Shown piece by piece: positions 17,401 to 25,332 of a stretch of 64,000 nt of DNA. Source of the stretch: an uncultured Bacteroidales bacterium (GTDB lineage Bacteria > Bacteroidota > Bacteroidia > Bacteroidales > F082); the NCBI GenBank assembly GCA_947303335.1, contig CAMYYB010000002.1, positions 1 through 64,000 on the forward strand, written 5' to 3'. The notes beneath the pieces are model-generated. The model was not told where the DNA came from and did not search any database. It worked only from the letters and a program-made list of their open reading frames with translations. The translations under genes were made by a program, and so were the position numbers. The first letter of the stretch is position 1. Every line of letters starts with the position of its first letter.

Positions 17401-17590
17401 TCATGATTGAAGCGGCATCGGCACCCGTGTAATAGGCCGAGACAATAACCTGAGGAGGCGCAATGTTGGGGTATTGCTCAATCGAGACCGAGTTGAGACC
17501 CACGATACCGAGAAGACAGACTAGCACGCCAACGGTCAATGCCGCCACCCAGTGCTTTACGAAATATTTCTGTTTTACGGGCTTCTCCAT
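14429..17590 (-). CDS. RND multidrug efflux transporter (AcrB/MexB type)
   Basis: This 1,053-residue inner-membrane proton antiporter is of the HAE-1 family, with 12 membrane helices. The N terminus (FVKHWVAALTVGVLVCLLGIVGL) is helix 1. The large periplasmic loop begins with VSIEQYPNIAPPQV. The proton-relay helix 4 reads GTVVDDAIVVVEAV with the Asp pair, and later come GLAAKTAILITEFA and the C-terminal helices. Length and order are complete. It should export hydrophobic drugs, bile salts or similar compounds taken from the periplasm and inner leaflet. It sits between the adaptor (2 bases away) and the outer-membrane protein (8 bases). Confidence 0.96.
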   Translation of the reverse strand: MEKPVKQKYFVKHWVAALTVGVLVCLLGIVGLNSVSIEQYPNIAPPQVIVSAYYTGADAASIMKSVIMPIEQQVNGVEDMMYISSTAYSNGSAQINVYFKQGTDADQATVNVQNRVSQAQGLLPAAVVQNGITVQKSVNSILQIQSLESTDDRFDQKFIGNYLDINVMPRISRITGVGSTTLLGDTYGVRIWIKPDVMASYGITREEIANAILEQHLVSPVGSIESTVNKIDIEFKGQLEEMSEFEQIIVRATSEGEFVRLGDVADVELGTKSYSYRSRVDGHPGVMFIVNQAPGANATEVNAEINKVIKDISKSLPAGLEFRQMETSDDFLYASIHNVVETLIVAIILVILIVYLFLQDFKATLIPSVSIIVSLVGTFAFVWALGYSLNLITLFALVLAIGTVVDDAIVVVEAVMTKMETGKYTAAAATTEALHEVTAAAISTTLVFVAVFIPVTFMGGTQGTFFKQFGFIMSGSVCLSTLSALTICPALCALMFKPKKEGEKERKNLSYYVKQAYDVAFNAILSKYMKGVGKFIKRPAISWILLVIFSIGMVWLMKTAQSELVPQEDQGFFFVDVQTAPGTYLNETESAVAKLENYINTIDDVELMSGVSGFSIMNGGAGTNYGTLMVRLKNWSEREFYSIANVQTQIALWAMENMPEADVTAFQMPQIPGYGSGSAIELNLQNSSSDDDETFINYANEFTQKLNERPEVMMAIASYSANFPKYTLTVDVAACMSKGVSPKTVVETIGTNLAGTYIGNYTKYGKVYQVLMEAGDEYRMEPSTLNNIYVQAGDEMTPVSELVTLTPTLGSAMERRFNLFTCYGLNVLPAPGYTSSHVRTAVDEVMAEVFPDGYSYEYGGMAREEAANAGSNATVIIYAIAVLLIYLILAVLYNSVFIPFAVLLSIPFGIFGAYLAVRPLEMLMGVGVNVYVQVGVIMLMGLAAKTAILITEFAVQKRKEGLSIYDAAVGACQDRLRPILMTVLTMIIGMIPLIVGTGAGAVGNKSLSIAVVGGMTVAIIAILFVTPALYIVFQNIHERLTPDKPDEVEVVVE

Positions 17591-17592
17591 AG

Positions 17593-18732
17593 TTATCTGA
17601 TTTTAGCTCCGTTTGATAACTTGCCCGCACCGTTGGTGACCACTTCGTCGCCAGCATTCAAGCCATCGAGAATGTAATACTCCGTTCCATCGTTGGATGG
17701 ATACACTTCCTTGCAGATGATGCCTTCCACCGTGCCGTCTTGCTTGACGCGGTAGAACATCATCTGGTCTTGCAGGCGCACGGCGGCAGTCTGCGGCACG
17801 CTGAGCACGTTGTCGAACGTGAAGGGGATGATGATATTGGCCGACAAGCCCGAACGAAGCACACCGTCAGGATTCTCAAACTCAGCCTCACAAGCCGCCG
17901 TACCCGTGGTCTGGCTGACGAGGGCACCGATGACGGTCAAATTGCCATCATGTTGATAGATGGAACCGTCCTTCAGCTTAAGCTTCACTTTGGGCAGCAC
18001 ATCGCTAACGAGAGAGCCGTTGGGGCCTTCCATGCCGTTTTTGCCGGTAGTCAGGTGATATTCCATGACGATGCTCAGCAGCTGGGTCTCCGTAATGGAG
18101 AAGTTGGCTTTCACCTTGCTGATGTCGCTCACGGTGCATACATATCTGGATCTGGAAACCATGTCACCCACATTGAATTCGTTGCCGGCAATGAATCCAG
18201 TCACTGGCGACGTGACGGTGCAATAACCTAAGTTGGTTCTCGCAATGTTAAGCTGGGCTTGGGCTTGCGTCACCATAGCCTTTGCCGAGTTGTATTCGTT
18301 GAGGCTGGTGTTGAGCACATAGTCGCTGATGATGTGCTTTTCATGCAGTTTCTGATTCGACTCATACTGCAACCTCGTGGTCTCCAGATTGGCTTGGGCC
18401 ACCATCAAATCGGCTTCGGCACTCTTCACGTTGAGTTGGTACTCGGTCGGGTCAATTACGAAAAGCGTCTGGCCTTTCTGGACAATGGTACCTGGGGTGT
18501 AATTCTTCTTCGTAACCAGGCCTTCAACCTGCGGAAACACCTTGATTTCATTGATGCCGCAGGTCGTTGCCGGAAACGTCATGTTATAAACTTTTGTTTC
18601 CGGTTGAAGCACCTTGGTCTCGTACTTCGCCATAGGCATCTCAAATTGTGTTTGGCTTCCGCCGCAGGAAACCATTATGCCACAGGACAATAGCAGCGCT
18701 GAACATAGTGTTGATAGATACAGTTTTTTCAT
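17593..18732 (-). CDS. RND periplasmic adaptor (membrane fusion protein)
   Basis: This 379-residue AcrA/MexA-type adaptor links the RND pump to the outer-membrane channel. It carries a lipoprotein-like signal (MKKLYLSTLCSALLLSCGIMVSC). A split lipoyl domain (VFPQVEGLVTKKNYTPGTIVQKGQTLFVID ... LGYCTVTSPVTGFIAG) surrounds a coiled-coil hairpin (AEADLMVAQANLETTRLQYESNQKLHEK). The beta-barrel and membrane-proximal domains follow. It is first in the operon and has its own promoter. No regulator of the TetR or AraC type is adjacent. Confidence 0.94.
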   Translation of the reverse strand: MKKLYLSTLCSALLLSCGIMVSCGGSQTQFEMPMAKYETKVLQPETKVYNMTFPATTCGINEIKVFPQVEGLVTKKNYTPGTIVQKGQTLFVIDPTEYQLNVKSAEADLMVAQANLETTRLQYESNQKLHEKHIISDYVLNTSLNEYNSAKAMVTQAQAQLNIARTNLGYCTVTSPVTGFIAGNEFNVGDMVSRSRYVCTVSDISKVKANFSITETQLLSIVMEYHLTTGKNGMEGPNGSLVSDVLPKVKLKLKDGSIYQHDGNLTVIGALVSQTTGTAACEAEFENPDGVLRSGLSANIIIPFTFDNVLSVPQTAAVRLQDQMMFYRVKQDGTVEGIICKEVYPSNDGTEYYILDGLNAGDEVVTNGAGKLSNGAKIR

Positions 18733-18784
18733 TATGTAAGAGTTTTAATTGTTGTTAGAATTGGAATTTTGGTATTTTAACGGG

Positions 18785-18792
18785 CAAAAATA
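18785..18792 (-). promoter_or_regulatory. -7 box TATTTTTG of the efflux operon
   Basis: On the minus strand TATTTTTG is followed by CCCG about 52 bases before the adaptor start. It is the only good promoter box in the 163-base gap and should drive the three-gene efflux operon. Confidence 0.65.
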
Positions 18793-18895
18793 AGGAAAAA
18801 TAGCTTATACTCCTCATTTAATTACAATCTTCGATGTTCTATTCGTTAGCCGCATCTATGGCAGTTTGGGCATTCTTTCTCTAACTTTTCGCCAA

Positions 18896-19645
18896 CTATG
18901 ATTCTCCATCCTCCTTCATGCGTCGGTTCAATTCCTGCATATAGCCAGCGGTGATGATACTTGACGGCATGGCAATGATACCAATCCCAAGCAACGACGA
19001 AATGATACTGAGCGTCTTGCCCAAGTCGGACACAGGATACAAATCGCCATAACCTACTGTAGTCAGCGTGATGGTTGCCCAATAAAAAGCATCGTAGAAG
19101 TTTTGGAAGATATATTCCCCTGTGACGGGGTCGATTTCTTGCTCCGACTGGAACATGATAATAGCGGTAATGAGAATGTCGAAAATGGCTACAAGTGCGA
19201 CAGCCAGCAGAAGTTTCCACTGCTTTTTGAGTACCGTGACAAAAATCTCCAAAGGACCAATGTAATGAATTATCTTTGTGAAGCGGAATATCTTGAGCAA
19301 ACGCGCTGACTTGGCCAACTTGTAAGTTGACGAGACCACATCAAAGGTGGGCAGGATGGATAGAAGGTCCAAAATGGCCATAGGCGTGAAAGGGTAAATG
19401 AGAAACGCCTTCCATCTCGGCTTTTCGGAACGCAGGTCGCAAGTTGTCCAACGAAGGAGATAGTCCACAATATAGATGATCCCTGAAATGAGGTCAAAAT
19501 ACCAAAACAACGGCAGATATTCCCTGAACAGCAACGACACCGTACCTAAGGCTATTGCCACAAGCATCAGACTGTCGTAAACCTGAGAGAGAACGCCCGG
19601 TTTCCCTGGCTCAACCAAATCGCTAATCCATTTCCGGTTCACCAT
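18896..19645 (-). CDS. voltage-gated-type potassium channel
   Basis: This 249-residue six-helix ion channel has S1-S4 at about residues 20-125, including a basic S4-like stretch (KLAKSARLLKIFRFTKIIHYI). The pore loop has the potassium selectivity filter TVGYGD (TLTTVGYGDLYP). The final pore helix (LSIISSLLGIGIIAMPSSIITAGYM) and a short charged tail follow, with no RCK domain. It should conduct potassium across the inner membrane. Voltage sensing is plausible from S4 but not certain. It is monocistronic, with a divergent promoter shared with the fucosidase gene. Confidence 0.9.
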   Translation of the reverse strand: MVNRKWISDLVEPGKPGVLSQVYDSLMLVAIALGTVSLLFREYLPLFWYFDLISGIIYIVDYLLRWTTCDLRSEKPRWKAFLIYPFTPMAILDLLSILPTFDVVSSTYKLAKSARLLKIFRFTKIIHYIGPLEIFVTVLKKQWKLLLAVALVAIFDILITAIIMFQSEQEIDPVTGEYIFQNFYDAFYWATITLTTVGYGDLYPVSDLGKTLSIISSLLGIGIIAMPSSIITAGYMQELNRRMKEDGES

Positions 19646-19675
19646 ATACTTATCGATAGATTAAAATACATGGGG

Positions 19676-19683
19676 CAAAATTA
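19676..19683 (-). promoter_or_regulatory. -7 box TAATTTTG of the potassium channel gene
   Basis: On the minus strand TAATTTTG is followed by CCCC about 30 bases before the channel start. It lies back-to-back with the rightward box at 19706, making a compact divergent promoter region. Confidence 0.6.
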
Positions 19684-19705
19684 CAAAAAATTCCAGCCAT
19701 TTTTC

Positions 19706-19713
19706 TACTTTTG
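19706..19713 (+). promoter_or_regulatory. -7 box TACTTTTG of the fucosidase gene
   Basis: TACTTTTG followed by CACG lies 20 bases before the fucosidase ATG. This is a short leader of the kind usual in Bacteroidetes. Confidence 0.65.
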
Positions 19714-19733
19714 CACGATAAAACTGATTTACC

Positions 19734-21191
19734 ATGAAAAAGAGCTTTTTCTCCACACTGTTATGCCTCGTTTGCATGACTGCTTTCGCACAAACCAGCG
19801 ACCAACAACCCGAGACCGACCCCATCATCATCAATCGTATCAGCCAATGGCAAGACCTCAAATTTGGCTTCATGATGCACTGGGGCATCTACTCCCAATG
19901 GGAGGTGGTGGAGTCATGGTCCATCTGCAACGAGCCCTGGATTAACCGCGACGGCGCCGACTATTATCAATACAAGACTGATTACCAGAGCCTCAACAAA
20001 ACCTTCAATCCCAAGCACTTCAACCCGTCAAAATGGGCAGAGGCAGCCAAAAACGCAGGAATGAAGTATGTCGTTTTCACCACGAAGCACCACGACGGCT
20101 TTTGCATGTTTGATACTAAAGAGACCTCCTACTCCACCGCTGACCCCTCGTGTCCGTTCTCCAAGAATCCCAAAGCCGACATCACCGGTGCTGTGGTCGA
20201 TGCTTTCCGTGAAAAAGGCTTATGGACAGGTCTCTACTTCTCCAAGCCTGACTGGCACTGCGACGACTACTGGGCTCACGAATGGGCCACTCCCGACCGC
20301 AACGTCAACTACGACCCTACAGCCTACCCCGAGCGTTTCGAGAAATACAAGCAATTCACCCATAGACAGATTCGCGAGCTTACGCACAACTACGGCGACA
20401 TCGACATCCTTTGGTTGGATGGCGGCTGGGTACGCCCCGAATGGAGTGTGAACGAAGAGACCCGTCCGTGGTTAGGCTGTCAAGGATTCATTCAGGACAT
20501 TGATATGCCCACGGTGGCCAACATCGCCCGCGAGAACAACCCCGACCTTATCATTGTGGATCGCTCAGTTGGCGGCAAATACGAGAACTACCAGACTCCC
20601 GAGCAACAGGTTCCCGACTCGCTCCTGCCTTATCCTTGGGAGACCTGCATGTCGATGGGCAACTCCTGGTCGTATGTCTCCACCGACACCTACAAAAGCA
20701 CCAACCAACTCGTCCATCTTTTGTGCGACATCGTAGCCAAAGGCGGAAATTTCCTCCTCAACGTGGGTCCCGATGCCGACGGCAACCTGCCCGACACAGC
20801 TTTACTCCGTATGAAGGAAATCGGTCAATGGATGCAGGTGAACGGTGAGGCCATCTACGCCACGCGACCCATCTACCCTTTCACCTATGGCGAGTTCCGT
20901 TTCACGCAGAAAGGTGACAAGATCTATGCTATTTTCCTCCTTGACGAACAAGAACCTGAGGTCAAATATGATTCAATCGTAACTGGAAAAACAACATTAT
21001 TGGGATACTCTATACCCGACTCCTATTGGTTTGAGATGCCAATGAATTTGAAAACAGGCAAAATCAAAGTGTTAGGCAGCACGACAAAAGCCTCCCTTTG
21101 CAGAGAGGCTGATGGTCGCTACCGCATTGATTTCCCTAACAATTTGACAGAGGTGCCACATGCGGTGGTGTTTGAGATGAAAAGGAAATAA
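19734..21191 (+). CDS. alpha-L-fucosidase, GH29
   Basis: This 485-residue secreted glycoside hydrolase removes alpha-linked fucose from glycans such as mucin or plant xyloglucan. It has a signal peptide (MKKSFFSTLLCLVCMTAFAQ). Typical GH29 stretches are FGFMMHWGIYS, GMKYVVFTTKHHDGFCMFD, and DILWLDGGW, which holds the nucleophile Asp. Next are the substrate-loop WETCMSMGNSWSY and GGNFLLNVGPDADG. A small C-terminal beta domain follows. The length is normal. It stands alone, without SusC/SusD neighbours, so it is not part of a visible polysaccharide utilisation locus. Confidence 0.95.
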   Translation: MKKSFFSTLLCLVCMTAFAQTSDQQPETDPIIINRISQWQDLKFGFMMHWGIYSQWEVVESWSICNEPWINRDGADYYQYKTDYQSLNKTFNPKHFNPSKWAEAAKNAGMKYVVFTTKHHDGFCMFDTKETSYSTADPSCPFSKNPKADITGAVVDAFREKGLWTGLYFSKPDWHCDDYWAHEWATPDRNVNYDPTAYPERFEKYKQFTHRQIRELTHNYGDIDILWLDGGWVRPEWSVNEETRPWLGCQGFIQDIDMPTVANIARENNPDLIIVDRSVGGKYENYQTPEQQVPDSLLPYPWETCMSMGNSWSYVSTDTYKSTNQLVHLLCDIVAKGGNFLLNVGPDADGNLPDTALLRMKEIGQWMQVNGEAIYATRPIYPFTYGEFRFTQKGDKIYAIFLLDEQEPEVKYDSIVTGKTTLLGYSIPDSYWFEMPMNLKTGKIKVLGSTTKASLCREADGRYRIDFPNNLTEVPHAVVFEMKRK

Positions 21192-21208
21192 CAAGACACT
21201 CTCGTTTT

Positions 21209-24043
21209 CTATTCCGTATCGTTAATCATGTGGACATCGCGCTGCGGGAACGGAATCTTGATACCGTTGGCGTTCAGGGCGTTGTACATGATTTCCGGAG
21301 CGCGGTCAGCGTATGCGACACGTTCTGCAGCCAGAACGTATTGCTTCACGATGATATCAACACCACTGTCTCCAAATGATCCAAATACCACATAGATACC
21401 TCTCCTCGGCTCCACGATTTCCCTTCCATAGGCGTCTTTGGTGCGCATTACTTGCATGGCTTCAACAAGAACATCACGCGCACGCTGCAAATCGGTGCCA
21501 TAGGCCACGCTCACATGCAACTTGAGGCACTCGTAGGAGTCGCTCTTGGTGAGGTTGGTGAAACTCTTGGCAAACAGCGCAGCGTTGAGGAAGGAGACGG
21601 TGACACCGTCGTAAGTCTCTATTTGCGTGCTTTGGTAATTGATGTCGGTGACCGCACCACGCACACCATCGCACTCAATCCAGTCGCCAACCCTTAAACG
21701 TCCGCCCATGAGTTGGATGCCGTAAACAAAGTTGTTGATGATGTCCTTGAGCGCGATACCGATACCGGCTGACAAACCGCCAGCGATAAGCCCCAACGAA
21801 CTGGTAGGGATGTTTAGGGTGACGATAAAGATGTAGATGTAAATAAACCAGACGAATACAGTAATAAGACTATTGCCCAACGAAAGGTTGATTTCATTTT
21901 TGCGGATGGTTTTACGGTTGTACTTGCGGAGGAAGCGACTGTACTGGGCCTGCTGCCAAATGGTGTGGATGGCCTTGTTCAGATAACGGAACACATAGAA
22001 CAGTCCCACAAGGAACAGAAGGGCATACAAAGACACATTGAATCCTTCCTCTCCATTATTGTGGACGAAAGGCTCCACAAAAATCTGACGATACAAGTCA
22101 TTGAACTCAAAGATATTTAACGCCCATCGGATGCACAACGGGAACGAGACCAGCACCAACAGCGGGACAACCACATCCCGTATCAGGTCGTAGAACCATG
22201 TAACGGCAAACACCAAACTATCCTTGGACGTACCTGACAAATAAGTAATCTGAGCCTTGTACTCTTCCACTCGTTTTTCCAACCGATGTTCTTTGTACCA
22301 TAATAGTAGGTACCATATAGTGACAATGGCAAGGATGGCCGTCAACAGGAAAAACCACCAAACCAAGATGATGAGTGCCAAGAAGATGTAACCGGCCCAA
22401 CTGATGAACATGGCAATGGCAGTTACGCCTAATGAAACCCAGCCAATAATGGCATCAGCCCGATCCGATTTCTTGCTCCGTCTCAAATTGGCGACCAACT
22501 GCCATACCGTCATGATTAGCAAAAGGGGCGGGAAGATGAAATTCAAGAAGGCGTTGGGAAGGAAAAGCACCCGGCAACTGATGACAAAGAGTGCCGTGAA
22601 TATTGTGGATAAGTAGTTTCGGATGCCGTGTTTGAGTTTCTTGGGTTCCAAACGGATGAGTTGCGCCGTAGTAATGGCCATCAGCAAAAAGATGAAAGTG
22701 TGCATCAGGTGGATAGACTTGGTCGCCCTATCGTCCAGTGTGGTTTCGTTACTGAGAAGTACAAACAGGACACAGCATATCATGAGGGCGACATAACGCC
22801 TTTGCTCTTTGGCTACCGCCTTATCAATCGGTTTCACGAAACGATAGACCAGACGCATCAGCAGGGCGACAATACCCCACAGCACGAAGAAGGCCACAAT
22901 GTAATACACCAACCAGAACAGCGTTGCCGAGTTATTGGCACGGCTGTCCTTGCTAATGTCGTCTGATTCATTGTTGCCTGTAAAATCTATGACAAAAGTC
23001 GAGGAAAACCTCTCCTCCACTGCGAGTTTGGCTTGCCGCCAATAGAATGCAGGATTCTTCAAGATTTGCACACAGGAAGTCTGGCCATCCACGAACACGC
23101 TTTTCTGGAGGATCTTATAGTAATCTTGTGCATAATCGTAAGATTCCTTCATGCGCAGCCAAGCTTCGATGTAGTAGGTACTGTCGGCCATGACCACCTC
23201 ACGCGTCTGGGCATAGATTTTCAGCAGTTGGGAAGCATAGAAAATGCACGAGTCGCGTTCCACTTGACCTATTTCGCTCAGTATGAACGGCGAATTGCTT
23301 CCCTCTGAGACCGTTGTGTCCTGCACCATACTTGAATCAACGATGTCTTCCTCCAGTTCAAGCAGTTTCTCTTCCAAAAGGTTCTCACTGTGCGGCAGAG
23401 GAGCATCTATAGTATCCATAAAACAGGTGAGGCTGTCCCCAAAAGCCAGCGAATCCCCAGGCATTGTATCCTGCGTTGCGATGATAGCCATGATAAGGTC
23501 CACCTGCTCATACAGTTTCTGCTCCAAGAGGCTTTCGTTGTGCTCCAAATGGGCATCCAATGAGTCGTTATGATAGGCAAGACTGTCTGGCACCAATTCC
23601 ACATCCTTCAACTCAGGTGGAAGTCGGCGGAGCGATTCTATCAGTCGGGCATAGCGGTTGATTTCGATGTTCAGCTTCGTCACGATGCGGTCGTAGGGCG
23701 TGCGATTCTTGTTGAAATCTTCATATTCCTGGGTCACCTTTTCCAGTGCATAGCTGATATCGAAGGTGTAGTCCTGTTTTTGGGAATATAGCATCAACGA
23801 TTGGTCGTTGCATTTCTTGGCAATCTCCACCATCTGCCGATGCTGACCGTCGTAATACTTCTTCAAGTCGTCTTGCGTTTGGGAAATCTGCTGGTAATCA
23901 TAGCTTAATTCTCGTCGCAGATTGGCCAATGTGGCATCTAAATCCATTCCCGTAAAAACAGCCAAGGCTGGCACCGCAACGGCCAACAGTATTACAAGAA
24001 TATAGAATGCTTTTCGTTTTGTCATCAGTTTGTTCTTTTTCAT
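21209..24043 (-). CDS. large MscS-family mechanosensitive channel
   Basis: This 944-residue protein has a signal-like first helix (MKKNKLMTKRKAFYILVILLAVAVPALAVF) and a long periplasmic region with coiled-coil character and tandem Ser/Leu/Asp-rich repeats (around HNESLLEQKLYEQVDLIMAI and HSENLLEEKLLELEED). About ten membrane helices follow, then an MscS core: the pore helix with small residues (TSSLGLIAGGLSAGIGIALKDIINNFVYG) and the beta domain (RVGDWIECDGVRGAVTDINYQST). It should open under membrane tension and release solutes. A longer reading from 24301 is rejected because a -7 box lies inside it (24096-24103), just upstream of the ATG at 24043. Confidence 0.88.
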   Translation of the reverse strand: MKKNKLMTKRKAFYILVILLAVAVPALAVFTGMDLDATLANLRRELSYDYQQISQTQDDLKKYYDGQHRQMVEIAKKCNDQSLMLYSQKQDYTFDISYALEKVTQEYEDFNKNRTPYDRIVTKLNIEINRYARLIESLRRLPPELKDVELVPDSLAYHNDSLDAHLEHNESLLEQKLYEQVDLIMAIIATQDTMPGDSLAFGDSLTCFMDTIDAPLPHSENLLEEKLLELEEDIVDSSMVQDTTVSEGSNSPFILSEIGQVERDSCIFYASQLLKIYAQTREVVMADSTYYIEAWLRMKESYDYAQDYYKILQKSVFVDGQTSCVQILKNPAFYWRQAKLAVEERFSSTFVIDFTGNNESDDISKDSRANNSATLFWLVYYIVAFFVLWGIVALLMRLVYRFVKPIDKAVAKEQRRYVALMICCVLFVLLSNETTLDDRATKSIHLMHTFIFLLMAITTAQLIRLEPKKLKHGIRNYLSTIFTALFVISCRVLFLPNAFLNFIFPPLLLIMTVWQLVANLRRSKKSDRADAIIGWVSLGVTAIAMFISWAGYIFLALIILVWWFFLLTAILAIVTIWYLLLWYKEHRLEKRVEEYKAQITYLSGTSKDSLVFAVTWFYDLIRDVVVPLLVLVSFPLCIRWALNIFEFNDLYRQIFVEPFVHNNGEEGFNVSLYALLFLVGLFYVFRYLNKAIHTIWQQAQYSRFLRKYNRKTIRKNEINLSLGNSLITVFVWFIYIYIFIVTLNIPTSSLGLIAGGLSAGIGIALKDIINNFVYGIQLMGGRLRVGDWIECDGVRGAVTDINYQSTQIETYDGVTVSFLNAALFAKSFTNLTKSDSYECLKLHVSVAYGTDLQRARDVLVEAMQVMRTKDAYGREIVEPRRGIYVVFGSFGDSGVDIIVKQYVLAAERVAYADRAPEIMYNALNANGIKIPFPQRDVHMINDTE

Positions 24044-24095
24044 TTTCTTCTGATTTTTAAATCGGAGGGGTGAACCCTTAAAGGAAAAGAAGGTA

Positions 24096-24103
24096 CAAAG
24101 ATA
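24096..24103 (-). promoter_or_regulatory. -7 box TATCTTTG of the MscS gene
   Basis: On the minus strand TATCTTTG is followed by TACC about 52 bases before the ATG at 24043. It decides the start of the channel gene against the longer in-frame reading. Confidence 0.65.
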
Positions 24104-24117
24104 GTGCTTTTTTGTTT

Positions 24118-24420
24118 CCTCAAATATTAATTGTGACTTTCTGCACGGAAATCCTGTTTTCGGTCTCGATGCTGACGAAGATTTCGTATTCGTAGAGGCC
24201 AGGGTGTTGTCGTCATATTCCATAGAGGCACCAGGCTGCGCATCGGCGAGGACAGCGATTTCCTCGAAATTGCGTATGATTCTTTCAGCATTTGAATCCA
24301 TTCTTCGTTGGCGTAGCCCATGCCAGGAACGAGGCCGAAAGGCCAGCCATCAGGCTACCGAATGTGGCAACAATGAGAAAAAGGAATGAATTAAAAAGAA
24401 TCTTTTCAGAAGCTGTTTAA
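24118..24420 (-). pseudogene. frameshifted remnant of a small membrane or surface protein
   Basis: Protein-like stretches occur in different minus-strand frames in succession. First comes a membrane-helix-like FLFLIVATFGSLMAGLSASF, then NAERIIRNFEEIAVLADAQP, then PGLYEYEIFVSIETENRISV followed by QKVTINI and a stop. No single frame joins them and no good start is present. I read this as one decayed gene with at least two frameshifts, but the evidence is only the look of the peptides. The family is unknown. Confidence 0.35.
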
Positions 24421-24450
24421 AAATGGATAACACGGGGCGGTTTTTCGCTT

Positions 24451-24504
24451 CACTCGAGTGATTTCATCGAATCACTCGAGTCAATCGATGAAATCACTCG
24501 AGTG
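24451..24504. repeat. perfect 20-bp inverted repeat with triple CACTCGAGT motif
   Basis: Left arm CACTCGAGTGATTTCATCGA (24451-24470), 14-base centre, right arm TCGATGAAATCACTCGAGTG (24485-24504), all pairs perfect. The centre contains a third ACTCGAGT, so the self-complementary core appears three times in 54 bases. A GTTTTT follows on the right. It could end transcripts, bind a dimeric protein, or be a mobile palindrome. Confidence 0.85.
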
Positions 24505-24753
24505 CCTGTTTTTGGGGCATCGTAGTGACGTAGCTCTCCCCCTCCTTGAGCTGCATTGTCTTTCGCTACAGCCTAACCCCAATTTCGCTATGTCTTTGGA
24601 AGTTCTGAGTTATTATTACACGCATGGGGAGCATCGGAGAAAGACCTATGAGAGCTTGGGCATTCTGTATGCTGTGATCAGTTCATATTATTCTTTGTAA
24701 TAAGTGTGCAAAAATAAAGATGATGTTGTTTATTGTTAAAGAGTAAAAGAATG
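24505..24753. other. gap without a recognisable gene
   Basis: A plus-strand reading ending at 24700 gives a 35-residue tail with YYYTHGEHRRKTYESLGI that looks slightly protein-like, but it starts inside the palindrome and has no promoter or signal. I see nothing else here. It forms part of a 1-kb zone of decayed genes. Confidence 0.4.
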
Positions 24754-25158
24754 TTAGAAACTATATCCGAATCCGACACCGATAAGGGCTTTGAACTGCA
24801 CGCGCTCTTTCTCAACGCCTTCGCTATCGGCGATGAGCACGCCATTATAGTATTTCAGGTTTGTGGAGAGCGAGACATCAAACACTTTGGCAAACTGAAA
24901 AGTGATGCTTGCATCCCAATCCACATCGAAGTTACCGAACTGACGGTTCATATTGGAATATCGGATAGGGATATCCCACGTCTCGCCGGGATGCGTGTTC
25001 TCCCAAGCCTCTTTGACATCGAATCCGCGTCCTTCTCAGTTGCGCCTATAGTGAATTTTTGCGTGTGAGTGTCAGAATCAGTGGCGGTTTTTTTGCAACT
25101 CACGAAACTTGTTGCTACTGCTGCTACGAGCATAAATGTCAAAAAAAAGCTTTTTCAT
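24754..25158 (-). pseudogene. chimeric remnant: lipoprotein signal joined to DUF3078-like barrel end
   Basis: The start MKKLF at 25158 leads into a run of eight T (minus strand, 25141-25148). After it the frame must shift to read LTFMLVAAVATSFVSCKK, a good lipoprotein signal. About 35 residues later coding-like sequence moves to a third frame: GRGFDVKEAWENTHPGETWD, then NMNRQFGNFDVDWDASITFQ to the final FKALIGVGFGYSF. That end matches, from memory, the last strands of DUF3078 outer-membrane proteins. Two frame breaks and a missing middle make it a pseudogene, unless the T run is phase-variable. Confidence 0.55.
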
Positions 25159-25332
25159 TATTTAAGTATTTGATTCTTAATGTTTTTATCTTAGTACATG
25201 ATAATTTATTATAGCGGGTCAAAAAAGGCCAAAAGTAGCCGAACATTATTGCAGAAATACTCACTTCCCCTCTTGTCTAATTTCGCCAATGGTCTAATAT
25301 TCTGGATTATTATCCAAATTTTAGGCATTTTC

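Noticed and set aside
24044-24301. 86-residue N-terminal extension of the MscS protein
   Set aside because: The -7 box TATCTTTG lies inside it, the extension has no signal peptide, and the downstream ATG is followed directly by a good first helix.
24458-24700. 80-residue plus-strand ORF
   Set aside because: Its start lies within the 20-bp inverted repeat, there is no promoter, and only the last 35 residues look faintly protein-like.
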